Origin: Rouxiella sp. S1S-2
Lineage (GTDB): Bacteria > Pseudomonadota > Gammaproteobacteria > Enterobacterales > Enterobacteriaceae
Length of the DNA stretch: 64,000 nt
Reading direction: 5' to 3'
NCBI RefSeq assembly: GCF_009208105.1
Contig: NZ_WFKL01000001.1
Location: 2,418,001 to 2,482,000, forward strand
Shown here: one piece after another, positions 7,773 to 17,849 of the stretch
Position numbering within the stretch: position 1 is the first letter of the stretch
Layout of the letters: the number at the start of each line of letters is the position of its first letter
Program-made: the position numbers and the translations under genes
The notes under the pieces: model-generated
Told to the model about the DNA's origin: nothing
Databases searched by the model: none
Seen by the model: only the letters and a program-made list of their open reading frames with translations

Positions 7773-8414
7773 ATGCCGAAAGTCATTCAGGAAAAAAACG
7801 CGGCGAGTCGTGTCGGACGCCCTAGAGCTTTTGATGAAAATCAAGCATTAGACGCTGCAATGGGGGTTTTCGCCACTAGCGGTTTTGAGGCTGCATCGCT
7901 AACAGCGCTTACTGAAGCGATGGGCATTAACCGAGTCAGTATGTATGCAACGTTCGGCAACAAAGAATCGCTGTTTATACGTGCTTTTGAACGATACACG
8001 CGTTTGGCTGAGGAGCACGGGGCACGGTGTCTAGCCACGGGTAGCGCAAAACAGGGATTGCTTACTTTACTTAAAGACTGTGTTGAGCGATTTACTTCAA
8101 AAGAACGGGATGGGGTATGCTTTATGACCCAGTCTCCCCTGGTTAACGTCGGTGCAACGCTGGAAACGAGCAACGACTTTTCAAGCAAACGTAATGCTCT
8201 TGAAGCGCTACTACAACGTCATTTTGAGCGCGCTGTAGAGAAGGGAGAACTGCCAGATATTTCCGTCGTTAAAAGAATGGCCAGCTTCTACACGGTGGTC
8301 ATTCACGGCATGGCCTTGCAGGCTCAACATGGTACAACACGTGAAGAGTTGCTCGATGCCATTGATGTTGCAATAAGTGCATGGCCTGCAAGGGGTAAGG
8401 CTGTTGCAAAATAG
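7773..8414 (+). CDS. TetR/AcrR-family transcriptional repressor, 213 aa
   Basis: The N-terminal third is a TetR helix-turn-helix: AMGVFATSGFEAASL, then LTEAMGINRVSMYATFGNKE with recognition helix MGINRVSMYATFG (about residues 50-62). The all-helical C-terminal part should bind a ligand and contains the TGSAKQGL and DGVCFM segments of the TetR_C group common in YdeS/AefR-like proteins. It is divergent from the SDR-MFS pair and most likely represses that pair and itself at 7698-7717. Confidence 0.88.
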   Translation: MPKVIQEKNAASRVGRPRAFDENQALDAAMGVFATSGFEAASLTALTEAMGINRVSMYATFGNKESLFIRAFERYTRLAEEHGARCLATGSAKQGLLTLLKDCVERFTSKERDGVCFMTQSPLVNVGATLETSNDFSSKRNALEALLQRHFERAVEKGELPDISVVKRMASFYTVVIHGMALQAQHGTTREELLDAIDVAISAWPARGKAVAK

Positions 8415-8500
8415 ATAAAAACCTTAATATTGCCGGAATTTTGTTTCTACATGGCGCTGGATTTCGGAATGGAGTCAGATGTACAAGCACTTAAAAAGAT

Positions 8501-8537
8501 AAAAAAAGCCGGAAGATAATCCAACCGGCTGTTTTTA
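8501..8537. terminator. Bidirectional terminator between tetR-like gene and yeaH
   Basis: AGCCGG (8507-8512) and CCGGCT (8525-8530) form a stem flanked by seven A on one side and GTTTTTA on the other. It serves the convergent genes on both strands. Confidence 0.8.
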
Positions 8538-8548
8538 TTAGTTAATTA

Positions 8549-9823
8549 TCAATTATCGGCAGTTTGCTTATGGAATAATTCACGGAATACTGGGTAAATA
8601 TCCTCCGGCTCGCGAATATGTTGCATGGCAAAGTTTGAGAATTGCTGCTGCAAAACTTCATATTCACGCCACAGCGTCTGATGTGCACGACGGGTTATTT
8701 CAATGTAGCTGTAATAACGTACCATCGGCAGTATTTTCTGTGCCAAAAGCTGGTGGCACAGCGGCGAGTCATCGGCCCAATTATCTCCGTCAGAAGCCTG
8801 CGCGGCGTAGATGTTCCACTGTGCAGGGTCATAGCGTTCCTGAATCACTTCATCCATCAGCTTCAGCGCACTGGAGACGATGGTTCCCCCCGTTTCCTGA
8901 GAGTAGAAGAACTCCTGTTCATCCACCTCTTTTGCCTGGGTATGGTGACGAATATAAACCACGTCGACGTTTTTATAGGTTCGGCTCAGGAACAGATAGA
9001 GCAGAATATAGAAACGTTTGGCCATGTCTTTGGTTGCCTGATCCATTGAACCAGAAACGTCCATCAAACAGAACATCACCGCCTGACTTGAAGGCTCTGG
9101 GCGACGCTCATAGTTTTTATATCGCAGGTCAAAAGTATCAATAAACGGAACCTTGGCGATTTTTTGCCGCAGTTCGGCTATCTCTTTTTTAATTCGCTCC
9201 TCTTCCAGCAGCTGTGCAGGCTCACTGTTTTCAACCTCTGAAAGGTTGGATTCGAGTTCTCGCAGCGCGCGTTTTTTACCTGCTGACATCGCCGTACGGC
9301 GTGCCAGCGAATTTTGCAAAGAACGTACAACGCTAATATTGGCCGGCACACCATTAGAGGTGTAACCGGAGCGATGCGTTTTGTATTCAGTGAGCTGCTT
9401 GAACTGATTTTTCTTCAAATTCGGCAGCGCCAAGTCCTCGAATAACAGGTCGAGGTACTCGTCTTTGGATATTTGGAAAGAGAATTCGTCTTCACCTTCG
9501 CCATCCTGGCTCGCATCGCCTTTGCCACCGCCGCCACCGCCGCCACTGGGAGGGCGCTCGATACGGTCGTTGGTTATAAAGTGGTCGTTACCAGGATGAA
9601 CGCGGTGACGCAAGCCACCGCGGCCCTGATGGAACATGGGTTCGTTGATATCCGCATTGGGGATCGAAACTGACTCCCCGCTGCTAACGTCGGTAACCGA
9701 ACGCTTATTGATGGCTTCGGCGATCGACTGTTTTATTTGCGACTTATAGCGGCGTAAAAAGCGCTGGCGGTTAACCGCGCTTTTATTCTTGCCATTCAGT
9801 CGACGGTCAATAAAGTACGTCAT
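8549..9823 (-). CDS. yeaH: YeaH, DUF444 protein, partner of YeaG kinase
   Basis: Matches the E. coli YeaH family from [14 protein letters not shown] onward. I start at the ATG at 9823 because that is where the family begins and because GGGGGCT stands just before it. The protein has a basic N-terminus, a run of seven Gly (in an acidic, low-complexity linker), and a von Willebrand factor A-like C-terminal half with the metal-site motif DVSGS (about residue 255). It is cotranscribed with yeaG (51-base gap). The yeaGH pair answers to nitrogen starvation and other stress in E. coli; the biochemical role of YeaH is not known. Confidence 0.95.
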   Translation of the reverse strand: MTYFIDRRLNGKNKSAVNRQRFLRRYKSQIKQSIAEAINKRSVTDVSSGESVSIPNADINEPMFHQGRGGLRHRVHPGNDHFITNDRIERPPSGGGGGGGKGDASQDGEGEDEFSFQISKDEYLDLLFEDLALPNLKKNQFKQLTEYKTHRSGYTSNGVPANISVVRSLQNSLARRTAMSAGKKRALRELESNLSEVENSEPAQLLEEERIKKEIAELRQKIAKVPFIDTFDLRYKNYERRPEPSSQAVMFCLMDVSGSMDQATKDMAKRFYILLYLFLSRTYKNVDVVYIRHHTQAKEVDEQEFFYSQETGGTIVSSALKLMDEVIQERYDPAQWNIYAAQASDGDNWADDSPLCHQLLAQKILPMVRYYSYIEITRRAHQTLWREYEVLQQQFSNFAMQHIREPEDIYPVFRELFHKQTADN

Positions 9824-9874
9824 ATAGCCCCCAAACAACGTTGCCAACGATCCCCGCTTTACCTGCTGTTCTCG

Positions 9875-11809
9875 TTACGATGATTTCCTCACGCGCAGAT
9901 ACCATTCACAAAGCAGGCGAACCTGTTTGCGTGTATATCCTTTTTCCATCATTCGGTCGACAAAGTCATCGTGTTTCTTCTGCTCATCGGTCGAAGTTTT
10001 GGCGTTAAAGGAGATAACAGGCAGCAGCTCCTCGGTATTGGAGAACATTTTCTTCTCAATAACCGTGCGCAACTTCTCGTAACTTGTCCAGTTCGGATTG
10101 CGGCCGCTGTTGTTAGCACGGGCACGCAGCACGAAGTTCACGATTTCATTACGGAAATCTTTAGGGTTACTGATACCGGCCGGTTTCTCTATTTTTTCCA
10201 GTTCTGCGTTTAAAGCTTCACGGTCGAACAGTTGGCCCGTGTCTGGGTCACGATATTCCTGATCCTGTATCCAGAAATCGGCGTAGGTGACATAACGGTC
10301 AAAAATGTTCTGTCCGTATTCCGAGTAAGACTCAAGATAGGCGGTCTGGATCTCTTTACCGATAAACTCGGCGTATTTAGGGATCAGGTAACCTTTGAGG
10401 TGCTCAAGATATTTCTCGGCGATATCCTGCGGGAATTGTTCACGTTCAATCTGTTGTTCAAGCACATAGAACAGATGAACGGGGTTGGCCGCAACTTCGG
10501 CATGATCGAAGTTAAAGACACGCGAGAGTATTTTGAAGGCGAAACGTGTAGAAAGACCGTTCATCCCCTCATCAACGCCGCCATAGTCACGATATTCTTG
10601 ATACGACTTGGCTTTCGGATCGGTATCTTTCAGGCTCTCACCGTCGTAAACCCGCATCTTAGAGTACGAGCTGGAGTTCTCCGGCGTTTTCAGGCGTGAA
10701 AGGATAGAGAACCGGGCCAGCGTTTCCAGCGTTCCAGGTGCGCAGGGGGCATGCACCAGTTCACTGTTGCTGAGCAGTTTGTCGTAAATTTTGATCTCTT
10801 CCGACACGCGCAGGCAGTAAGGCACCTTGACGATATACACGCGGTCGAGGAAGGCTTCGTTGTTTTTGTTGTTGCGGAAAGTCACCCACTCCGATTCGTT
10901 GGAGTGCGCCAGGATAATACCGTTAAACGGCAGGGCAGAAATTCCCTCGGTGCCGTTGTAGTTACCTTCCTGCGTCGCGGTTAGCAGCGGGTGCAGTACC
11001 TTGATAGGTGCCTTAAACATCTCGACAAATTCCATCACCCCTTGGTTAGCGCGGCAAAGTGCGCCGGAATAACCGTAGGCGTCTGGATCATTTTGCGCAT
11101 GGTTTTCGAGTTTGCGAATATCTACCTTACCGACCAGCGCCGAGATGTCCTGGTTGTTTTCGTCACCGGGCTCCGTTTTAGCAATCGCAATCTGTTCCAG
11201 AATGGACGGCCAGACTTTTACGACTTTAAATTTGGTAATATCGCCGCCGAATTCGTGCAGGCGTTTTGCCGCCCACGGCGACATAATGGTGCCGAGATAG
11301 CGGGTGGGGATGTTGTATTCTTTTTCGAGAATGTGGGCATCTTCCTGCGGATTAAACAGGCAGAGTGGATGATCGTTTACCGGGCTGCGTTCGCCGTTGG
11401 CACTGAGCACGTAAATCGGCACTCGTTGCATTAGCGCTTTTAATCGTTCAGCCAGCGATGACTTACCGCCGCCGACCGGACCCAGCAGATAGAGGATCTG
11501 TTTCTTCTCTTCAAGGCCTTGGGCAGCATGTTTGAGGTAGGAGACAATCTGTTCAATCGCATCTTCCATGCCATAGAACTCTTCAAAGGCAGGATAGCGG
11601 GCAACAACGCGGTTGGAGAATAAACGCGACAGGCGGGGTTCAAGCGCTGTGTCGACCATGACGGGTTCACCTATTGCCATCAACAGGCGTTCCGCGGCAT
11701 TGACATAAGCACTGCGATCTTGCCGAGCGATGGTAAGAAATTCCTGCAGTGTGAACTCTTCATCCTTGGCAGCTTCATAGCGCTGGCGATAATGGTCAAA
11801 TATGTTCAT
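9875..11809 (-). CDS. yeaG: YeaG, PrkA-type serine protein kinase, 644 aa
   Basis: Nearly identical to E. coli YeaG in motif order and length when started at MNIFDHYRQRYEAA (ATG at 11809). An AAA+ domain with Walker A LLGPVGGGKSS (about residues 108-118) fills the first two thirds, followed by the PrkA C-terminal kinase domain. It is a cytoplasmic stress kinase. First gene of the yeaGH operon; a sigma-54 promoter is readable about 105 bases upstream. The region 11810-11913 is its leader. Confidence 0.96.
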   Translation of the reverse strand: MNIFDHYRQRYEAAKDEEFTLQEFLTIARQDRSAYVNAAERLLMAIGEPVMVDTALEPRLSRLFSNRVVARYPAFEEFYGMEDAIEQIVSYLKHAAQGLEEKKQILYLLGPVGGGKSSLAERLKALMQRVPIYVLSANGERSPVNDHPLCLFNPQEDAHILEKEYNIPTRYLGTIMSPWAAKRLHEFGGDITKFKVVKVWPSILEQIAIAKTEPGDENNQDISALVGKVDIRKLENHAQNDPDAYGYSGALCRANQGVMEFVEMFKAPIKVLHPLLTATQEGNYNGTEGISALPFNGIILAHSNESEWVTFRNNKNNEAFLDRVYIVKVPYCLRVSEEIKIYDKLLSNSELVHAPCAPGTLETLARFSILSRLKTPENSSSYSKMRVYDGESLKDTDPKAKSYQEYRDYGGVDEGMNGLSTRFAFKILSRVFNFDHAEVAANPVHLFYVLEQQIEREQFPQDIAEKYLEHLKGYLIPKYAEFIGKEIQTAYLESYSEYGQNIFDRYVTYADFWIQDQEYRDPDTGQLFDREALNAELEKIEKPAGISNPKDFRNEIVNFVLRARANNSGRNPNWTSYEKLRTVIEKKMFSNTEELLPVISFNAKTSTDEQKKHDDFVDRMMEKGYTRKQVRLLCEWYLRVRKSS

Positions 11810-11913
11810 AAATGCCCGTCCTTCGTTATTTAGCACAGGTTAAAGAGAGCCGATAACGCGGTGGAACAGCTCCCGGAAGAAAAATTCCCCAACTGACACT
11901 CTCTTAGAGATTT

Positions 11914-11930
11914 AGCAACCCTTATGCCAA
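11914..11930 (-). promoter_or_regulatory. Sigma-54 promoter of yeaGH
   Basis: On the minus strand TTGGCATAAGGGTTGCT fits the sigma-54 consensus (yTGGCAcgrNNNTTGCw) at all but two less conserved bases, with the GG and GC elements at the required spacing. It lies 105 bases before the yeaG start. E. coli yeaGH is known to be sigma-54 dependent, which supports the call. Confidence 0.8.
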
Positions 11931-12282
11931 CTTGTCGTTGCTCTATTTAATTGAGTAGAGTCATGGTAACTGTCATGAGCAACACGCGCAGGTTACGTCA
12001 TCAGTTGGTTTTTTCTCCTATTAATAAGCGTAGTTTGACCTTTGAAAAATTTCCTGTGCTAAATCGCCGTTTTTTAAGCCATATCAATGACTCAGTTGCT
12101 GTGGTATTACTTTGAAGCCTTGCAGGACGGGGGGTACAGGCGAAATGAGCAATTTTTGGTCATAATTATTTAATAATCAGCATATAAATTATTCGGTTGG
12201 TTTAGGTTTTTGTGCGCTATCCCTGACGCTTTATGACGAATCATTTACACTACTGTCGTTTATACTTTTGGGAATGAATTTA
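11931..12282. other. Divergent control region between yeaG and mipA
   Basis: About 350 bases without a gene. A short inverted repeat TCATG...CATGA (11961-11978, eight-base spacer) sits upstream of the sigma-54 promoter where an enhancer-binding protein would bind, but it does not match the NtrC consensus. The mipA promoter should lie in the last 100 bases; no clear elements were identified. Confidence 0.35.
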
Positions 12283-13032
12283 ATGAAAGCTTCTTACATC
12301 AAAACTCTGCCTCTTGCGGCGGTTGTTGCCATGCTTTGCCAGTCTGCGCATGCAGACGGACTGTCTCTGGGCGCTGCTGCTTTAGGGAGCACCAGTGTTT
12401 ACCGTGGCGATAACACCCGTTTTTATCCGGCTCCTGTTATCGACTATCAGGGTGACAGCTTCTACGTCCATTCGCTTCTGGCAGGATATTATCTCTGGAA
12501 AGACCCGCAAAATCAGTTAAGTCTCGTAGCAGCTTATAATCCGTTCGGTTACAGACCAAGCCACAGCGACGATGACCAAATGAAACGTTTGGACAAGCGT
12601 CACGGCACATTAATGGCCGGTCTTTCTTACTCTCACAACGCTGAGTGGGGCACCATTCGCAGCATGCTCACCGGTGATACGCTGGACCAAAGCAACGGTA
12701 TTGTTGGCGATGTGGCTTACCTTTATGCCTTTAAAGGGGATAAATGGACCGTAGTGCCGGGCGTGGGTGTGATGTGGAACAGCGCCAATCAGAATAAATA
12801 CTACTACGGCATTAGCAGCAGTGAATCACGCCGCAGCGGATTAGACAGCTACAAGCCTGGCGACAGCTTCAACCCATACGTTGAAGTTTCTGCACGCTAC
12901 AGCTTTGCTCCACAGTGGCAGGCATTCTTCACCGGACGTTACATCCGTCTGGCCGACGAAGTGAAAGACAGCCCAATGGTAGACAAATCTTATACCGGTG
13001 TAGTGATGACCGGCATAAGCTATACCTTCTAA
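12283..13032 (+). CDS. mipA: MipA/OmpV outer-membrane scaffolding protein, 249 aa
   Basis: The protein follows E. coli MipA along its length, including HLD/RLDKRHGTLMAGLSY-type strands, GDTLDQSNGIVGD, WNSANQNKYYYG, and the ending DSPMVDKSYTG with a terminal aromatic residue. A signal peptide ends AHA-DG. I start at the ATG at 12283 (MKASYIKT) because a signal peptide begins there and GGGAAT precedes it; an upstream TTG and ATG are less likely. MipA links the murein hydrolase MltA with PBP1B at the outer membrane in E. coli. Single gene, ended by the hairpin at 13084. Confidence 0.92.
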   Translation: MKASYIKTLPLAAVVAMLCQSAHADGLSLGAAALGSTSVYRGDNTRFYPAPVIDYQGDSFYVHSLLAGYYLWKDPQNQLSLVAAYNPFGYRPSHSDDDQMKRLDKRHGTLMAGLSYSHNAEWGTIRSMLTGDTLDQSNGIVGDVAYLYAFKGDKWTVVPGVGVMWNSANQNKYYYGISSSESRRSGLDSYKPGDSFNPYVEVSARYSFAPQWQAFFTGRYIRLADEVKDSPMVDKSYTGVVMTGISYTF

Positions 13033-13083
13033 CAGCGGGTAACAGCCCCACAAAGCACTGTGGTGGTGCAATGGATGCATTTT

Positions 13084-13104
13084 AATGGGGCGTTTCGCCC
13101 CATT
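13084..13104 (+). terminator. Hairpin downstream of mipA
   Basis: AATGGGGCG and CGCCCCATT form a perfect 9-bp stem with a TTT loop. Only three T follow, so termination may be partial. Confidence 0.65.
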
Positions 13105-13237
13105 TGCACATCTAAAGAGCAATCGCATTATGAAGTGTTGTTTTGCGATATGCCTCACATTATGGCCGGTAGGCCTTACGTGCTTTTAAAACGTGCCACC
13201 GGTGCCTGCTGAATAAACACCTGAACAGGAGCTGCAG

Positions 13238-14092
13238 ATGAACGCGAAAACCGTACAATTTCCCAATGGAATAGAGGTTCCCGCCATCGGACAAGGCACT
13301 TGGTTCATGGGCGAGCAGGAGTCGGCATTTCGTTCTGAAGTCAATGCGTTACGCCAGGGCATCGATTTAGGTATGACACTGATTGATAGCGCTGAAATGT
13401 ATGCCGACGGTGGCGCTGAGCGCGTGGTGGGAGAGGCGATATCTGGCCGCAGGGACGAGGTATTTTTGGTCTCGAAAGTCTATCCGCAAAATGCTGGGGG
13501 TGTCAAAGCTGTCAACGCCTGCGAGCAGAGTCTACAGCGCTTGAAAACCGATACCCTGGACCTCTATCTGTTGCACTGGCGTGGATCTATTGGGCTGGAT
13601 GAAACCGTGCTGGCGATGGAGTCTTTGCAAAAAACCGGAAAAATTCGCCATTGGGGCGTGTCGAATTTAGACACTGAAGACATGGCGCAACTGTGGCAGG
13701 TGCCAGGCGGTGAAAACTGTGTGACAAATCAGGTGCTGTATCATGCCGCATCGCGAGGTATTGAATACGACCTACTTCCGTGGTCTCGCGAGCATCAGAT
13801 GCCGCTCATGGCTTACTGTCCGCTGGCTCAGGCGGGAAATTTGCGTCAAGAGGTGTTGCATCATCCGGTGATGCAGCAACTGGCACGGGCCAGAGGCGTC
13901 AGCAGTGCGCAGATTGCACTGGCCTGGGTTACCCGCAGTGATAACGTGATTGCCATTCCCAAAGCCGTTCAGCCCACACACGTAGAAGAGAACGCCGCAG
14001 CTCTGACTCTGCGCCTTAATCCTGATGAAATTGCTCTGATTGAACAGGCATTTCCCGCACCGGCGGAAAAAACCCGTCTCGATATCGTTTAA
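13238..14092 (+). CDS. yeaE: YeaE, aldo/keto reductase, 284 aa
   Basis: Same length as E. coli YeaE and in the same place. The aldo-keto reductase tetrad is visible: Asp and Tyr in LIDSAEMYADGG (about 45-56), Lys in FLVSKVYP (about 80) and His in LYLLHWRGS (about 110). The barrel ends with IAIPKAVQPTHVEEN, the NADPH-binding segment. In E. coli YeaE reduces methylglyoxal and similar aldehydes in the cytosol. GGAG stands upstream of the ATG. Confidence 0.93.
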   Translation: MNAKTVQFPNGIEVPAIGQGTWFMGEQESAFRSEVNALRQGIDLGMTLIDSAEMYADGGAERVVGEAISGRRDEVFLVSKVYPQNAGGVKAVNACEQSLQRLKTDTLDLYLLHWRGSIGLDETVLAMESLQKTGKIRHWGVSNLDTEDMAQLWQVPGGENCVTNQVLYHAASRGIEYDLLPWSREHQMPLMAYCPLAQAGNLRQEVLHHPVMQQLARARGVSSAQIALAWVTRSDNVIAIPKAVQPTHVEENAAALTLRLNPDEIALIEQAFPAPAEKTRLDIV

Positions 14093-14110
14093 GCCCCTCT
14101 TTTATTAGCA

Positions 14111-14138
14111 AAAAAAGAACGCCGAGGCGTTCTTTAAC
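14111..14138. terminator. Bidirectional terminator between yeaE and yeaD
   Basis: AAAGAACGCC (14114-14123) and GGCGTTCTTT (14126-14135) make a 10-bp stem with a GA loop, flanked by A and T on either side. It serves the convergent genes. Confidence 0.85.
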
Positions 14139-14163
14139 ATTTTTCCACTTTGCGCATCCTAAA

Positions 14164-15033
14164 TCATTCAATAGCGATTTTTATGGCCAAACGCGCCGGC
14201 GTGGTAGAGGTGCTGATCTGCGAGCGGGAAACAGCAGCCGTTTCCACGCAGACCATAGTTTTATAGCCGTCGTCGGCCATGTCTTTCATGGATGCGGAGT
14301 TTTCAGCGCCCGGATTCCAGCTCACGACGTCACTGTTACCCTGATGCTCGACGCGGAGGGTGCGGTTGAGAGCCGAGTCAACAATCAGGCTTTTAGCTTC
14401 AGGTCGGGTGAAGATTCTGTCCACCTGACCGTCAAAAGTCAGCGCGCCTTCCAGCACTGCCTGCTCGCCCGCAGCGACTTTATCGATATACGGCTGCCCC
14501 AGCCCCTCCACTTTAACCTCGGCAATATCGCCAATTTCAAAGTAGGCGTGAAGTGCGCTGGTGGTTTCGAAATCACCGAATGATTCAAGCTCGATAGAAC
14601 ACTGCTCACCGAGGGTGAAATGCGCATGCAGGGTAAAGGCGTGTGGCCAGAGCGTACGCGTTTCTTCACTGTCTTTTAACGTAAGAGTCAGCTTTACGCC
14701 GGCTTCATCTTCACTCTGTGCCGTTAACTGCCAAGGCAGGTTACGGGCGAAGCCGTGGGATGGTTTGCCTGCTGGGCCAAACCACGGCCAGCAAATGGGC
14801 ACACCGCCGCGAATGGCAACGCCAGGCTGAAATGCGGTCTCACTGCTAAGCCAGATAACCGGTTTTTGCCCGGCAGGTTGCCAACTCAGCAGATGAGCAC
14901 CCTGAAGCGCTATTGCCGCACGTCCTGTGGGATGGTTAACAACCAATATCGGCAGGTCAGCAATTTGACACTGCGTAATAGCAGGGGAGAGCTGTTTCAA
15001 AACGGGGAGGGTAAAAAGCTGTTCGGTCATCAT
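14164..15033 (-). CDS. yeaD: YeaD, D-hexose-6-phosphate mutarotase, 289 aa
   Basis: Belongs to the aldose-1-epimerase-like family and keeps E. coli YeaD features: RGGVPICWPWFGP (about 70-82), HGFARNLPW (about 88-97), the central LHAYFEIGD, and WNPGAENSASMKDM near the C-terminus. It interconverts the anomers of hexose 6-phosphates, which fits its position beside gapA. It can start at either of two adjacent ATG codons (15033 or 15030). It shares no operon with gapA, since a terminator lies between. Confidence 0.92.
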   Translation of the reverse strand: MMTEQLFTLPVLKQLSPAITQCQIADLPILVVNHPTGRAAIALQGAHLLSWQPAGQKPVIWLSSETAFQPGVAIRGGVPICWPWFGPAGKPSHGFARNLPWQLTAQSEDEAGVKLTLTLKDSEETRTLWPHAFTLHAHFTLGEQCSIELESFGDFETTSALHAYFEIGDIAEVKVEGLGQPYIDKVAAGEQAVLEGALTFDGQVDRIFTRPEAKSLIVDSALNRTLRVEHQGNSDVVSWNPGAENSASMKDMADDGYKTMVCVETAAVSRSQISTSTTPARLAIKIAIE

Positions 15034-15102
15034 TTAGTCCTGTGCAATGTCTGGTGTGAACTAAGACAGGTGAAAACTGACTGGATGAGTGATTTAAACA
15101 GA

Positions 15103-15126
15103 AAAGGGCGACTTTCGTCGCCCTTT
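15103..15126 (-). terminator. gapA terminator
   Basis: AAAGGGCGAC (15103-15112) and GTCGCCCTTT (15117-15126) form a 10-bp stem with a four-base loop; on the minus strand TTTT then CTGTTT follow. It lies 26 bases past the gapA stop. Confidence 0.85.
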
Positions 15127-15151
15127 GTCAGTTCACTTTATCTGCAACGAA

Positions 15152-16162
<1,011 letters not shown>

Positions 16163-16358
16163 CTATTTTTCAGTGAATAAAAGGTTGGTTGTAAAATTAC
16201 AAAAACCTTGGTGAGCGTCAAGCGGAATCGTGTCAATTATTGCTGTAAGTCAAAGGGTGCCCCTACAATTGTTCGCTTATTGAACGTTCCGTTTCTAAAT
16301 CAGCTGTTACGCATATTGGGGCGTAATGCCGATGTTTAAACGCCCCTAGAATCAAATG

Positions 16359-16374
16359 TGTGATCGCAATCACA
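16359..16374. promoter_or_regulatory. CRP-cAMP binding site between gapA and msrB
   Basis: TGTGATCGCAATCACA matches the CRP consensus TGTGA-N6-TCACA exactly, and the symmetry extends two bases on either side. It is 209 bases before gapA and 125 bases before msrB. CRP control of gapA is established in E. coli; here the site may serve either gene. The rest of the 348-base divergent region must hold both promoters. Confidence 0.85.
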
Positions 16375-16498
16375 CATAGTCTTGTCTCAGCACCAATGGC
16401 ATAGAGTTTAAGCCAAAACGGGCTGACTCGTTGTTACTTTTTTGTTATAATTGACTGTTATTTTAGTTGATTTTTTTATCTCGAAGAGAACGGCAACT

Positions 16499-16912
16499 AT
16501 GGCCAACGAAATCAAAGATACCCCACAAAATCCACAACTTACTGATATACAACGCTATGTGACTCAGGAGCGCGGTACCGAAAGGCCGTACACTGGAAAA
16601 CTGCTGCACAATACGCGCGACGGTATTTACCATTGTCTGTGCTGTAATGCGCCGTTGTTTTACTCTGATACGAAATTCGATGCCGGATGCGGCTGGCCAA
16701 GCTTTTATCAGCCCGTCACGCATGACGCCATCAAGTATCTTACCGACAACACGCACGGCATGGAGCGCGTAGAGATCCGTTGCTCAAATTGCGATGCACA
16801 TTTGGGGCACGTCTTCCCAGACGGCCCAGAGCCAACTGGTGACCGATACTGTGTAAATTCCGCCTCAATGAGCTTTATTGACGGCGAAAATGGTGACAAA
16901 ACGGCTGGCTAA
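16499..16912 (+). CDS. msrB: Peptide methionine-(R)-S-oxide reductase MsrB, 137 aa
   Basis: Reduces the R form of methionine sulfoxide in proteins. Two CxxC zinc knuckles are present (Cys46/Cys49 and Cys95/Cys98), the catalytic Cys118 lies in [10 protein letters not shown], and CGWPSFY and [10 protein letters not shown] are intact. I start at the ATG at 16499, preceded by a purine-rich AGAGAAC. The longer frame upstream would add 16 residues absent from the family. Cytosolic; divergent from gapA as in E. coli. Confidence 0.95.
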   Translation: MANEIKDTPQNPQLTDIQRYVTQERGTERPYTGKLLHNTRDGIYHCLCCNAPLFYSDTKFDAGCGWPSFYQPVTHDAIKYLTDNTHGMERVEIRCSNCDAHLGHVFPDGPEPTGDRYCVNSASMSFIDGENGDKTAG

Positions 16913-17050
16913 TGGCTGCTTTTGCGCTGCACACTGTTGTCTTAAAATGCAGAGCAAAACGGCATTAATAAAGTCACAAAATCGATTCAGCCAGTTATTC
17001 AAGGCGTGTGAATAATTGGCTGAATAATTCCGCTGAGCGAGGAGTTTGAA

Positions 17051-17317
17051 ATGGAAATCCATGAACTGGTCGATGTCATGACGCCTGAAATTTACCAACG
17101 CCTTGCGCTTGCAGTAGAGTTAGGTAAATGGCCCGACGGGGTAAGGCTCACCGAGCTGCAAAAAGAGCACAGCCTGCAGGTAGTGATGCTTTATCAGGCA
17201 CGTCACAACGTTGATGCTCAGCATATGACGGTGGGGACCAACGGGCAGATCGTGACAAAAAGTAAGCAGGAATTGAAGCAGCAGTTTCAGGACGTAATTA
17301 GACTTAAACCGCAGTAA
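17051..17317 (+). CDS. yeaC: YeaC, DUF1315 family protein, 88 aa
   Basis: Follows E. coli YeaC closely: MTPEIYQRLALAVELGKWPD, then a C-terminal KSKQELKQQF. Function unknown. It lies downstream of msrB in the order kept across enterobacteria, 138 bases after the msrB stop. GAGGAGT precedes the ATG. It is the last gene of the conserved block before the inserted efflux island. Confidence 0.92.
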   Translation: MEIHELVDVMTPEIYQRLALAVELGKWPDGVRLTELQKEHSLQVVMLYQARHNVDAQHMTVGTNGQIVTKSKQELKQQFQDVIRLKPQ

Positions 17318-17384
17318 GCCGTAAACCGACGGTCTCAGTCTGTATTCACGACTTTCGGGTTTAGACGCCGCGTTTTGAACCCGA

Positions 17385-17840
17385 AACGCTATGTCCCGCA
17401 TTCGCCTCAAGCCGCCAGATGTCTATCCAGCCAATAAGCGCCAACGCCGCCATAAACACAAACGCCAGCTTAAAACTTATTCCCGGTCCCGACTGCCACG
17501 CTCCCTAGTGAGCGACCTGTTCACCAAAACGAATACCCAGCGCCCCAAGGATCGAAGCCAAATCCAACCTGCAGCATCAGCGGCAGCAGGAAAGGCACAG
17601 CCCCAGCTTGGCAAGTAGGCCAAGCGGAACGTTTATCAGGAAAATCCAGTGCCAAGAAGCGTACTGAGTGATAAAACCGCCCAGCGGCGGCCCAGCCACA
17701 AAGCGGAATAAACACCGCCAAAACGCCGCAGCTACCAGCAGGGCAAGTGCAGAGATGCCTGCCGATGCCGGTTTAGTCTCATGCATCATCACCCATCCAG
17801 CAAAAGTCAGCGGCCGGTCAGATATTCGGTATAACAATTT
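17385..17840 (-). pseudogene. Decayed DHA2-type MFS transporter (MdtD/EmrB-like)
   Basis: Fragments of a 14-span drug transporter can be read on the minus strand in family order but not in one frame. They are [20 protein letters not shown] and NVPLGL (helix 5-6 area, about 17605-17700), [19 protein letters not shown] (helix 9 area, about 17525-17585), and a C-terminal ALALIGWIDIWRLEA near 17405-17450. An intact gene would be about 1.4 kb; about 450 bases remain, so large internal deletions and frameshifts have occurred. It follows the efflux operon on the same strand and was probably its last gene. Confidence 0.75.
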
Positions 17841-17849
17841 TAAAAGTTA

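Noticed and set aside
9516..9560. GCC/ACC repeat run, considered as a tandem repeat or CRISPR-like feature
   Set aside because: It is explained by the poly-Gly linker of YeaH.
9473..9673. Ala/Thr-rich frame opposite the Gly-run of yeaH
   Set aside because: Its repeats are the antisense of the seven-Gly linker codons of yeaH.
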